Shown piece after piece: positions 56,039 through 64,000 of a stretch of 64,000 bases of DNA (positions within the stretch are counted from its first letter, which is position 1; the number at the start of each line of letters is the position of its first letter). Made by a program: the position numbers and the translations under genes. The stretch is from Niallia endozanthoxylica (lineage in GTDB: Bacteria > Bacillota > Bacilli > Bacillales > Cytobacillaceae): assembly GCF_008710145.1 (NCBI RefSeq), contig NZ_VYKL01000015.1:682001-746000 (forward strand), written 5' to 3'. Below the pieces are notes generated by a model. The model searched no databases, had not been told where the DNA came from, and was given only the letters and a program-made list of their open reading frames with translations.

Positions 56039-56411
56039 AGAACATCTTTGGTAAAAAAATGATGCAACCAATCATAACAGACATAACAGCATAAATCAAC
56101 ACCGCTCCAGCAGCAATATCCTTTGCCTGTTTGGCAAGCGGATGGCGATCCGATGTTACAAGATCAACCACTCTCTCAACAGCCGTATTCATTAGCTCAA
56201 ATGAAATCATCCCGCCTATTGCCAGAATAATCAAGAGCCACTCAAAACTTGAAATATTGTATAGCACTCCAAGAATAATGACGACAAGCGCTACTGCCAG
56301 ATGGATTTTTATATTGCGTTCATATTTTAATGAATGAATGATTCCCTCAATGGCAAAGGCGAAGGATTTCACAATCCCCCATCGTCTTCTACCGTTGAAG
56401 TCCGAATTCAT
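56037..56411 (-). CDS. dgkA: Undecaprenol kinase DgkA
   Basis: 124 residues, three membrane helices, DGK signature [12 protein letters not shown] and [15 protein letters not shown] with the active-site Glu. Recycles undecaprenol to its phosphate carrier in Gram-positives. Overlaps ybeY by 23 nt. Confidence 0.92.
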   Translation of the reverse strand: MNSDFNGRRRWGIVKSFAFAIEGIIHSLKYERNIKIHLAVALVVIILGVLYNISSFEWLLIILAIGGMISFELMNTAVERVVDLVTSDRHPLAKQAKDIAAGAVLIYAVMSVMIGCIIFLPKMF

Positions 56412-56859
56412 CTAAAATATCCTTTTGTCTTGAGAACATCTTTTTCTCATCTTCTTCCGTTTCATGGTCATACCCTAAAAGATGCAGGAATCCATGTACA
56501 GCTAGAAATCCAAGTTCCCGAATAAATGAATGCCCATATTCCTCTGCCTGTTCTCTTGCCTTTGCTAATGAAATGATTATATCCCCAAGCACCCGCGGCA
56601 TATCGCCTCCTACTAGCGGCATTTCACCTTCACCAAGCTCCTCCATCGCAAATGAAATAACATCTGTAGGACGATCCTTATCTCTATAATCGCGGTTAAT
56701 TTCCTGTATCCGCTCATTTGTTACAAAGGTAACTGACAACTCACTGTTCTCCTCAATCCCCTCCTTTTCAGCTGCAAACATTAACAGCTTCTCAACCATA
56801 TCTAAGTCCTTTTCAGATAACTCACTTGTTTCGTCAATAAAATCAATGATAATACTCAT
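56389..56859 (-). CDS. ybeY: Endoribonuclease YbeY
   Basis: 156 residues with the zinc motif [11 protein letters not shown] (H-x3-H-x5-H). Matures 16S rRNA 3' end and takes part in ribosome quality control. Overlaps pgpH by 4 nt. Confidence 0.95.
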   Translation of the reverse strand: MSIIIDFIDETSELSEKDLDMVEKLLMFAAEKEGIEENSELSVTFVTNERIQEINRDYRDKDRPTDVISFAMEELGEGEMPLVGGDMPRVLGDIIISLAKAREQAEEYGHSFIRELGFLAVHGFLHLLGYDHETEEDEKKMFSRQKDILDEFGLQR

Positions 56860-59000
56860 GCATGTCTCACCTTCTGCTTTGTCATTTCCGGATATTCAAT
56901 CCTTGAGTGAAAGATCCCATTAAGTGTTTCACATAATGCGTTAGCGACCTTATCCAACTCCTTTAGTGTTAAATCACATTCATTAAATTGGTTATCCTGA
57001 AGTCTGTCAGAAATAATTTTCCTGACGAGTTCTTCAATTTGTTCGGGAGTTGGCTGTGACATCGAGCGTACAGCGGCCTCAACGCTATCAGCAATCCCAA
57101 CAATAGCCGATTCCTTCGTCTGAGCCTTTGGCCCGGGATACCGATATTCCTCTTCATCAACCTCAACACCGCTTTGCTTCACCTTATGATAGAAATACTT
57201 TAATAAGGTCGTTCCATGGTGCTGCTCTGCAATATCAACTATTTCCTTCGGCATATGATGAGCCTTCAGCATTTCAGCACCATCTGTTGCATGTGCAATG
57301 ATAATATTTTTACTCATATTTGGCGGTATACGGTCATGCGGATTTTCAATATTTAACTGATTCTCAATAAAAAACTGTGGTCTTTTTGTTTTTCCAATAT
57401 CATGATAATAAGCTCCTACCCTTGCAAGCAGACCATTTGCGCCAATTGTTTCACAAGCACTTTCAGCTAAATTAGCGACCATCACACTATGATGGTAAGT
57501 TCCCGGTGTTTCTGTAAGAATCTTTTTTAATAGGGGATGATTGGGATTCGAAAGCTCAATTAATCTCATTGTAGACAATATCCCAAAACCCGCCTCCAAG
57601 AATGGGAGTAAGCCGATTGTCAGTACGGCAGATAAAATGCCAGACATGAACCCAATAACGACTGTTATAATATAATCCTGGATATCATATTGTCCATTTC
57701 TTAAAAACACCAGAGATAAAATGACCACTACATTGGCAGCTGCTACAAATAATCCTGCTTTAAAGATGTTTGAGCGCCGTTGATTGCTTAAAAACATGAT
57801 GCCTGCTAGACCGCTGCAAAGAATATAGATACCGGTTGACGTATTTAGGGAACCTGTTACTCCTTCATTAAACATAACACATCCACAAATGGCCATAATA
57901 ATAGTAACAACGATAGCCAATTTTTCATCAATTAATATTTTTATCAGCAATGCACTCATGGCTGCAGGGAAAATAAAAGCAATATCAGCAAACTCCAGAA
58001 CATGAAGTAAACTAACCATTTTCATTAGAAAAATTGATAGGATAAAAATTAAACTGAACAGGAGCAAATAGGTTTGTTTTTGCTCTTTATTTTCCTCTAA
58101 ATGATAGAAATAAAAATATAATGCTGTTAAGAAAACCATAATAAGAAGGGTTAAACCAATAAATGGTGCGTTTGAGCGATCATTATCAAGCAAACCGGCA
58201 AGATCTAATTGACGATAAACATCTCGATTAATTAATTGATTTTCTTCAACGATTATTTGACCTTCTAAAATTTTAACTGGCTCAACATTTTCTACTGCCT
58301 GTTGACGCATTTCTTCTGTAGCATCCGGATCATAGAATTCATTTGGAATAATTGCATATCTTCCAAGCTGAATAGCAGCATTTTTTAAATCAAGATTTAA
58401 ATCAGTATATTTTAATTCCTCTTCCAGCTTTTTCTTTGCGTTTTCAACTTCATGTGTTGGAATCCGATTATTCATAATCATATTAATTGCTGTAATAGAA
58501 AGATCCCTTGCAATAATTAACTCATCATTTGCAGACGCAACTAGGCTGGTTAACACCGAATCAGGTATATCCTTTGTTACATCAACTGTTAACTTTTCTT
58601 TCAATCTCTTTAATTTCACTTCTTTAGATGGCGAGTTCCCCTCGTCCATTAAACCTTCTTTTTGCTCATTCTTTATTTCCTTATTTACTTCTACAGCAGA
58701 ATCAAATATGGATGTAATAAGATCAATACGGTTTTCTGAAATGGATTTATTTAATACATAAACATCTTGAACCTGCTCTTCTGCTTCTTTTTTCTTCGCC
58801 GCTGTACTCTTTTTATCCTCAACCGTTATTGGAGACCTAATTGTCTGATTTGCTATCGAAAATAATCGAATATCTAATTTTTCAGGTTTAACATTGCTGT
58901 ACATAGATATGTAAAGGACAACTCCCAGTAATACAAATAAGAGGATCCGGAAAAACTTTATATTTAACAAACTTCTGATTTTGATTAAGTACTGTTGCAT
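56856..59000 (-). CDS. pgpH: Cyclic-di-AMP phosphodiesterase PgpH
   Basis: About 714 residues: N-terminal membrane helix, extracytoplasmic 7TMR-HDED region, seven helices, then a cytoplasmic HD domain ([33 protein letters not shown]). Degrades c-di-AMP. I place the start at ATG 59000 (AAAGGAGG upstream); a longer reading to 59072 is an artefact that translates part of a dispersed repeat. B. subtilis name yqfF. Confidence 0.93.
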   Translation of the reverse strand: MQQYLIKIRSLLNIKFFRILLFVLLGVVLYISMYSNVKPEKLDIRLFSIANQTIRSPITVEDKKSTAAKKKEAEEQVQDVYVLNKSISENRIDLITSIFDSAVEVNKEIKNEQKEGLMDEGNSPSKEVKLKRLKEKLTVDVTKDIPDSVLTSLVASANDELIIARDLSITAINMIMNNRIPTHEVENAKKKLEEELKYTDLNLDLKNAAIQLGRYAIIPNEFYDPDATEEMRQQAVENVEPVKILEGQIIVEENQLINRDVYRQLDLAGLLDNDRSNAPFIGLTLLIMVFLTALYFYFYHLEENKEQKQTYLLLFSLIFILSIFLMKMVSLLHVLEFADIAFIFPAAMSALLIKILIDEKLAIVVTIIMAICGCVMFNEGVTGSLNTSTGIYILCSGLAGIMFLSNQRRSNIFKAGLFVAAANVVVILSLVFLRNGQYDIQDYIITVVIGFMSGILSAVLTIGLLPFLEAGFGILSTMRLIELSNPNHPLLKKILTETPGTYHHSVMVANLAESACETIGANGLLARVGAYYHDIGKTKRPQFFIENQLNIENPHDRIPPNMSKNIIIAHATDGAEMLKAHHMPKEIVDIAEQHHGTTLLKYFYHKVKQSGVEVDEEEYRYPGPKAQTKESAIVGIADSVEAAVRSMSQPTPEQIEELVRKIISDRLQDNQFNECDLTLKELDKVANALCETLNGIFHSRIEYPEMTKQKVRHA

Positions 59001-59026
59001 TGTTTTCTTTGTTCCTCCTTTGCATT

Positions 59027-59147
59027 GAAAAGCGCAAGCGCCTTGTTCAGCCTCAGGCATAGCATAAGACAAGCCTGCCGGAAAGGTGTTCTTTACCTTT
59101 TAGGAAGGATTGACTAGACCAAAGAAGGGCTAGGCGCTGGAGCTAGA
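59027..59147 (+). repeat. Dispersed intergenic repeat, copy A
   Basis: Runs from GAAAAGCGCAAGCGCC to GGGCTAGGCGCTGGAGC; core GCATAAGACAAGCCTGCC, then CGGAAAGGT and GGAAGGATTGA. The ends AGCGCC/GGCGCT are inverted to each other. Same as copy B at 42702-42821 in opposite orientation. It lies just upstream of the pgpH SD. The rest of the 59,001-59,373 gap is AT-rich. Confidence 0.75.
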
Positions 59148-59310
59148 TTACATCCATTATTACCTATACTACGTAAAAATCATAACAGTTTTTGGCTCCT
59201 CTTTCATCTCTTTCTAAAATCATAGAGAATAAAATATGGATTATTACTCATTTTATCCATTATTTTTCTACTCATAAGTTATATCCATTATTTTATTGTT
59301 TTCTAATGGA

Positions 59311-59340
59311 AAAAATAGCCGTCCGGTAATCCGAACGGCA
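59311..59340 (-). terminator. Terminator of phoH
   Basis: GCCGTCCGG-TAAT-CCGAACGGC hairpin with a mismatch, T6 following on the minus strand. Confidence 0.8.
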
Positions 59341-59373
59341 TGTTTAATATGCAGTCTTTGCTTTTGCTAAATC

Positions 59374-60333
59374 TTATTCTTTCGTCTCATATGCTTGGAT
59401 GATCTTTGCAACTAGCGGGTGACGAACAACATCACTTTGTTCAAGATAAATAAATTGCAGACCTGGTATATCTTGAAGTACTCCTTCGGCTATCTTTAAT
59501 CCGGAATTTACTCCTTTTGGCAGGTCAATCTGCGTTTTATCACCGGTAATCACCATTTTCGAACCAAATCCAAGCCGTGTTAAGAACATCTTCATTTGTG
59601 CCATTGTTGTATTTTGTGCTTCATCTAAAATGACGTAGGCGTCATCTAGAGTTCTTCCCCTCATATAGGCAAGCGGCGCAATTTCAATAATTCCCCGCTC
59701 CATTAACCTTTGCGTATGCTCAGTGCCGAGAACATCATGCAGGGCGTCATATAGAGGTCTTAAATATGGATCGACTTTTTCTTTCAAATCACCAGGCAGA
59801 AAACCTAAGCTTTCACCAGCTTCTACTGCAGGACGAGTTAGGATAATTCTTTTTACCTGTCCGCTTTTTAAAGCATTCACAGCCATAACAACAGCTAAAT
59901 AGGTTTTCCCTGTTCCAGCCGGGCCAATACCAAAGACAAGATCCTTTTTCTTCATAGCAGAAATATAATAGCGCTGTCCAATGGTTTTTACTCGTATGGA
60001 TTTACCTTTAGCATTTTTTGCTATTTCTTCATCAAATAAATCTTTAAAATAATCTAGAGTTCCTTTTTTGGCCATCTGTATCGCATATGTGACATCCCTC
60101 TGACTAATGGTGATTCCTTTTCGGATTACATACAATAAAGCGTCAAGGATATTGCCTACAAGCTCTACATGTTCAAGATTACCGGAAACATACACTGTCT
60201 CGCCTCTTGTAATGATAGAAACATCGAGTTCTTGTTCTAATACTTTAAGATTCGCATCTGCATTCCCAATTAAAGTAATTGCTTCATTTGAATTCTTTAA
60301 TTGAACATTCATCGTTTTTAAATCTTCCGTCAT
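59374..60333 (-). CDS. phoH: PhoH-like ATPase
   Basis: 319 residues, Walker A GPAGTGKTYLA (about 134-144), Walker B VILDEAQNTT, and a KH-like N-terminal part. Cytoplasmic ATPase often paired with ybeY in ribosome or RNA metabolism. Overlaps yqfD by 4 nt. Confidence 0.93.
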   Translation of the reverse strand: MTEDLKTMNVQLKNSNEAITLIGNADANLKVLEQELDVSIITRGETVYVSGNLEHVELVGNILDALLYVIRKGITISQRDVTYAIQMAKKGTLDYFKDLFDEEIAKNAKGKSIRVKTIGQRYYISAMKKKDLVFGIGPAGTGKTYLAVVMAVNALKSGQVKRIILTRPAVEAGESLGFLPGDLKEKVDPYLRPLYDALHDVLGTEHTQRLMERGIIEIAPLAYMRGRTLDDAYVILDEAQNTTMAQMKMFLTRLGFGSKMVITGDKTQIDLPKGVNSGLKIAEGVLQDIPGLQFIYLEQSDVVRHPLVAKIIQAYETKE

Positions 60334-61523
60334 TCTGACTCTCCTTGGATTATTGGTTGTCCTTCTGCTATATTTTCGATAATTTGGAAATGTATTGCTA
60401 TTGATACTTTACCATTGTCTATAGATTGGTGCAAAATTTTTTCTCCTTTAATCTTAGCTTCTTCAGATAATCGGTTTTTTATATCTAATTTAGCCATTTC
60501 TTTTGCAACTTGAAAAGCTTCTTCCTTCGAATAGATTCTTGTCTCCACTTCCTTTTCACGGTGAGTCTCATGAATATATGACAGCGGAAGCTCCCATTTT
60601 AAAAATTGAATCGTTTTTTCCGTTGCCTCTGTCTCATACTCTTTATACTCAATTTTACCAAAGCCCCAAATAGGTATTTTAAAATTCGCAATTTGCAGAT
60701 AGTACTTTCGTTTCTCATTCCCATTAAATACTTGAAAGGTAGTTTTTAACGGGAGCTCTACATCTGACCTGTACCAGGTTTCTCCCCAAATCTCACCTTT
60801 GGCAGGAACTTGAACAGTCTGTCCTTCTTTCCCGATTAATCCTGAAACAAGCAGCTGCCCCTCCTCTACACTGTCGTGAATATTTACAACAGCCTGCCCA
60901 TCTTCTACAAACATGTCCACAATTACAGCCTTTTTCTTCGCAACCAAATTTTGCGGACTTAAATATTCAGGCTGTTTTGGTTCATTTTTCTCAACCACTT
61001 GAAGATGATAGGTTGTCCCTTGTAATTCAACACCAACCCATGTAATTTCCTCTACATTGTTTGTTAATTGGCGCTGAATGGATTCAACATTATCAACAAA
61101 AAGCTGAAGTTTTCCGACCTTAACGCCCATTTTATCTAATTCTTTATAAATCTTATATTCCGTTGCCGGATCGGCACCTTTTACCTGTATACCCCAAATC
61201 ATGTTAGACAGGAGTAATATAACAAAGATAAACAGTATGGAACCTATAAGAAATCCGCTGTTTTTCAGAAGTCTTATCAGCAGGAATGGAAATCCTTCTC
61301 TTTTATAGAAGGTCACTTTACATCCACTGCCTCTTACATATTTTCTGAACTTCCCCACATCACTCAGTTTCATCTTAAATGTAATAGATTCAACACCCTG
61401 ACGCCTAACCTGCCATATAAATAAACCGTTTCGAATTAAATTATTTAATAATCGTTCAAGACCTTTGCCACTTATTTTTACCGTGATGATCCCAGAAAAG
61501 AAAATGATCCATCGGTTCTTCAT
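60330..61523 (-). CDS. yqfD: Sporulation protein YqfD
   Basis: 397 residues, a cytoplasmic N-terminal domain (about 1-85), one membrane helix (about 88-110, GSILFIFVILLLSNMIWG) and a large extracytoplasmic domain. ATG at 61523 follows GGGAGG by 6 nt. The B. subtilis homologue is sigma-E controlled, which supports a spore-forming host. Confidence 0.9.
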   Translation of the reverse strand: MKNRWIIFFSGIITVKISGKGLERLLNNLIRNGLFIWQVRRQGVESITFKMKLSDVGKFRKYVRGSGCKVTFYKREGFPFLLIRLLKNSGFLIGSILFIFVILLLSNMIWGIQVKGADPATEYKIYKELDKMGVKVGKLQLFVDNVESIQRQLTNNVEEITWVGVELQGTTYHLQVVEKNEPKQPEYLSPQNLVAKKKAVIVDMFVEDGQAVVNIHDSVEEGQLLVSGLIGKEGQTVQVPAKGEIWGETWYRSDVELPLKTTFQVFNGNEKRKYYLQIANFKIPIWGFGKIEYKEYETEATEKTIQFLKWELPLSYIHETHREKEVETRIYSKEEAFQVAKEMAKLDIKNRLSEEAKIKGEKILHQSIDNGKVSIAIHFQIIENIAEGQPIIQGESE

Positions 61524-61559
61524 GCCTGTCCTCCCTAACATTTACTTGCGATAAAGGAG

Positions 61560-61785
61560 GCACTAGACAGGTGCCCCCGCACTCTCTATATGTTCTTTAT
61601 TCTTATCCAGCTGCGGAGCCTAGCCGCTCGAGGTCCTAACCTAATCCGTAAAGAAGGTTAATGAACAACCTTCCTGCCGGCTCATCTTAAGCTGGTCGCG
61701 GCTGGGCAAGGCGCCTCCGCTAGGCCCACAGGACGTGGGTCATGCAGACGTTGCCACAGGATGTGGCGTTCTTAATCTTCGTTCC
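61560..61785. repeat. GC-rich intergenic repeat region between yqfC and yqfD
   Basis: More GC-rich than its neighbours, with several palindromic pieces: GGAGCCTAGCCGCTC against GCGCCTCCGCTAGGC, and GCCACAGGATGTGGC. Resembles the structured bcr-like repeats of bacilli. A GGATGTGGCGT string also appears (inverted) near 12,105. No ORF. Confidence 0.55.
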
Positions 61786-62070
61786 TTATTCTTGCAAATA
61801 AATAACTTGATCTATTTTTCCTTCCAATAATATCTCTTCGGGCATGATTGCCTTGATGACAAACGCTTTTCCTTTTATTAATAGCTGCCCTTGTTTTAAA
61901 AGCAGTCTAAGCTCTTTATCTGAGAAAGCAATTAATCCACGATGGTTTTCAATATATATATGTATATGTCCAATCATCGTTATCCGGGGTAGATCCATCA
62001 TGACATCCTGAGGAAGCTCCATATTTTTTGTTACCCAATTGCGGAGGTATTGTCCCCACTTTTTCGCCAT
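61786..62070 (-). CDS. yqfC: Sporulation protein YqfC
   Basis: 94 residues, YabP/YqfC fold (ITMIGHIHIYIENHRGLIAFSDKELRL). ATG at 62070 has AAAGGGGG upstream; codons to 62091 form the SD. Works with YqfD in the mother cell during sporulation in B. subtilis. Confidence 0.88.
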   Translation of the reverse strand: MAKKWGQYLRNWVTKNMELPQDVMMDLPRITMIGHIHIYIENHRGLIAFSDKELRLLLKQGQLLIKGKAFVIKAIMPEEILLEGKIDQVIYLQE

Positions 62071-62149
62071 AAAAAAAGAACCCCCTTTCATCTCATATGT
62101 ATGAAATGAAACAGAGTTCTAGCACCTTTTTTTCTGACAGGGACTAACT

Positions 62150-62638
62150 TCAAGCCCGTCGGTTTCGATATGGATTTTTTGCACGGGGCGGACCCAGTAT
62201 TTCAGACCAAACAACAGCATCTACAAGAGTAGATTCATCAATATTCATGCCGTTATCCTTCTTCTCCGCCCTCGTTGTTTGCACGTCAGGTCCCTGTGAA
62301 ATTCCTGTTGCTATAGATTTCATATTACCCTTCACAACAGACTTTTGCTTCCTTGTCTCTTTTAATTGATCAATACCATCATTCTTTTCCTGGTACATTT
62401 CTTCAATTTTTTTCGCAGGCGCTGGATGCTCTTCAGTTAACGTACGTGTAACTTCCTTGAGTATTTCTTTCATCTCATCCATGCGGTTGCTTGGCCTTTC
62501 TCTTTTGCTTGCAGATGTATGACTGCTGCCCCGCTTCCTGTGAGCCTCCTCCGTTGCCTTTTTCTTATTTTTAAACATAGAGGACAGTGCAGCAATTAAA
62601 ATAATGATAATAAAAGGATTGTCAAAGAGAATTTCCAA
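62150..62638 (-). CDS. yqfB: YqfB-position hypothetical protein
   Basis: 162 residues: N-terminal membrane anchor (IIIILIAALSSMF), then a highly charged Lys/Glu-rich region and a conserved-looking C-terminus (VDAVVWSEILGPPRAKNPY). Next to floA as yqfB is in B. subtilis. The symbol rests on position. Function unknown. Confidence 0.65.
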   Translation of the reverse strand: MEILFDNPFIIIILIAALSSMFKNKKKATEEAHRKRGSSHTSASKRERPSNRMDEMKEILKEVTRTLTEEHPAPAKKIEEMYQEKNDGIDQLKETRKQKSVVKGNMKSIATGISQGPDVQTTRAEKKDNGMNIDESTLVDAVVWSEILGPPRAKNPYRNRRA

Positions 62639-62678
62639 TTGCGAAACCTCCTTTCTGCTGATTCATAAACGTTATGTC

Positions 62679-63680
62679 CTATTCCTTTTTATTTTTATTG
62701 TCTTTAGGACCTGACATTTTTCCGATTGATTCCCTCATGTCCGTATCAGCAGTGATGTTTTGCAAATTCATATAATCCATAACCCCTAAATTACCTGAAC
62801 GAAGTGCTTCTGCCATTGCAAGAGGAACAGTTGCTTCGGATTCAACAACCTTAGCCCTCATCTCTTCAACCCGCGCCCTCATTTCCTGCTCTTTTGCAAC
62901 CGCCATCGCCCGACGTTCTTCAGCCTTTGCTTGGGCAATGTTTTTGTCAGCATCAGCTTGTTCCATTTGCAGATGAGCTCCAATATTTTTACCGATATCA
63001 ACATCTGCAATATCAATGGACAAAATTTCAAAGGCCGTTCCTGAATCTAACCCTTTAGCTAAAACGGTTTGAGAAATCATATCAGGATTTTCTAATACTT
63101 TTGTATGATGTTCCGATGAACCAATGGTCGAAATAACCCCTTCACCCACACGGGCAATAATCGTTTCTTCTCCTGCACCACCGACAAGCCGGTCAATATT
63201 TGCTCGTACAGTGATTCTTGCTTTTGCTTTTACTTCAATCCCATTCATAGCCATACCAGCAATAAACGGTGTTTCAATAACTTTAGGGTTAACACTCATT
63301 TGTACCGCTTCTAATACGTCTCGGCCTGCTAAATCAATCGCAGCACAACGTTCAAACATTAGTTCAATATTAGCACGGTGTGCTGCAATCAAGGCATTAA
63401 CCACCCTATCTACATTACCACCTGCTAAATAATGACTTTCAAGTTGATTGGTTGTTACATTGAGCCCAGCTTTATGAGCTTTAATTAATGGGTTAATGAC
63501 CCTGCTTGGGATAACCCTTCTTAACCTCATTCCAATGAGGGTAAAAATACTTACTTTAACTCCAGCAGCAAGGGCTGATATCCACAGCATAACAGGAACA
63601 AATGTAAATAATACCGCTAATAAAATAACCCCTACTACAACAGCTACGATTAAAAATGCTGATCCTGCCGTAATTGCCAT
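62679..63680 (-). CDS. floA: Flotillin-like protein FloA
   Basis: 333 residues: N-terminal hairpin membrane segment (about 5-50), SPFH/PHB domain (about 60-230), and an Ala/Glu-rich coiled-coil ([18 protein letters not shown]). Organises functional membrane microdomains with NfeD. Confidence 0.95.
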   Translation of the reverse strand: MAITAGSAFLIVAVVVGVILLAVLFTFVPVMLWISALAAGVKVSIFTLIGMRLRRVIPSRVINPLIKAHKAGLNVTTNQLESHYLAGGNVDRVVNALIAAHRANIELMFERCAAIDLAGRDVLEAVQMSVNPKVIETPFIAGMAMNGIEVKAKARITVRANIDRLVGGAGEETIIARVGEGVISTIGSSEHHTKVLENPDMISQTVLAKGLDSGTAFEILSIDIADVDIGKNIGAHLQMEQADADKNIAQAKAEERRAMAVAKEQEMRARVEEMRAKVVESEATVPLAMAEALRSGNLGVMDYMNLQNITADTDMRESIGKMSGPKDNKNKKE

Positions 63681-63696
63681 AATAATCCTCCTTTTT

Positions 63697-64000
63697 TTAC
63701 TCTTTTTCTTTATTCACTAATTCCCTGACGACAATTCTTGATCCCTCTGTTTTAATAATTTTCACCTGGGAACCTTTTGAAATAAAACCGCCTTCAGAAA
63801 CAACATCAATTCGTTCCTCCTGAACGACAACCGTTCCTGAAGGACGTAAATCCGTTAAACATTCACCAATTAGCCCAATCAATTCACTTCGGTTTTGATT
63901 AGAAACATATCCAAGTTCTGTACTAGTCGAATCATTGAGAATTAACTTTTTAAAAAATTTCATTTTTTTATCATACACCTTTATCATAACCACGATGGCT
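63697..64000 (-). CDS. nfeD: NfeD-family protein, C-terminal part
   Basis: The frame is open to the window edge, so the gene is 5'-truncated here; only about 100 residues are visible, comprising the C-terminal OB-fold NfeD domain ([19 protein letters not shown] ... [17 protein letters not shown]). Upstream residues should contain the ClpP-like serine protease domain if it is full length (yqeZ). Lies 16 bp before floA. Confidence 0.88.
   Translation of the reverse strand, partial: AIVVMIKVYDKKMKFFKKLILNDSTSTELGYVSNQNRSELIGLIGECLTDLRPSGTVVVQEERIDVVSEGGFISKGSQVKIIKTEGSRIVVRELVNKEKE

Noticed and set aside
59001..59072. In-frame N-terminal extension of pgpH
   Set aside because: It translates the end of a dispersed repeat, and the ATG at 59000 has a strong SD.
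1..64000. CRISPR arrays, prophage genes, transposases, tRNA or rRNA genes
   Set aside because: No regularly spaced repeats, integrase/transposase motifs, or tRNA/rRNA-like sequences were seen on either strand.

Overview
The window is low-GC Firmicute DNA, most likely a Bacillaceae genome. Gene order follows the Bacillus subtilis yqgO-yqeZ segment closely: yqgN, rpmG, the pst operon, pbpA, yqgE, sodA, yqgC, yqgB, then yqfZ, ispG, zur, nfo, cshB, ispH, trmK, cccA, sigA, dnaG, ccpN, glyQS, recO, era, dgkA, ybeY, pgpH, phoH, yqfD, floA and nfeD. SD sequences are strong (AAGGAGG type), GTG and TTG starts are common, and no tRNA, rRNA, phage or CRISPR locus was seen.

Layout. 1-5.1 kb: a small protein, a DUF92 membrane protein, YqgN, L33, a glycosyltransferase with a DUF4912 partner, and a divergent small membrane/HTH protein followed by a frame-disrupted ORF. 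5.1-9.8 kb: pstSCAB-phoU behind a four-repeat PhoP box. 9.9-17 kb: PBP2-type transpeptidase, MFS protein, MnSOD, an Fnr-type Fe-S regulator, YqgC and YqgB. 17.1-31.5 kb: an accessory island absent from the B. subtilis order. 31.7-64 kb: the conserved housekeeping run, with a Zur-controlled znuCB, a glycine T-box before glyQS, and a 5'-truncated nfeD at the right edge.

The island is the most interesting part. It encodes a heme-oxygenase-fold diiron-type oxidase (CADD/UndA/BesC-like metal ligands), two [2Fe-2S] ferredoxins, an aldehyde dehydrogenase of the ketoglutarate-semialdehyde type, a creatininase-family amidohydrolase, a GlcG/HbpS protein, a split ChrA transporter, two other permeases, a ProC-like oxidoreductase, two near-duplicate FCD-type GntR regulators, a chemoreceptor and two unknown small proteins, one of only 29 residues. 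A 15-bp near-palindrome (GGTAT-N5-ATACC) recurs in front of several separate transcription units. I infer one substrate-responsive regulon for uptake, oxidative cleavage and aldehyde disposal of an unidentified compound.

Other notable points: a 28-codon remnant of cytidine deaminase (cdd) just upstream of era, two inverted copies of a ~120-bp intergenic repeat (42.7 and 59.0 kb), a structured interval at 12.2-12.3 kb, a Zur box overlapping the znuC promoter, and absence of yqxD between dnaG and yqfL.
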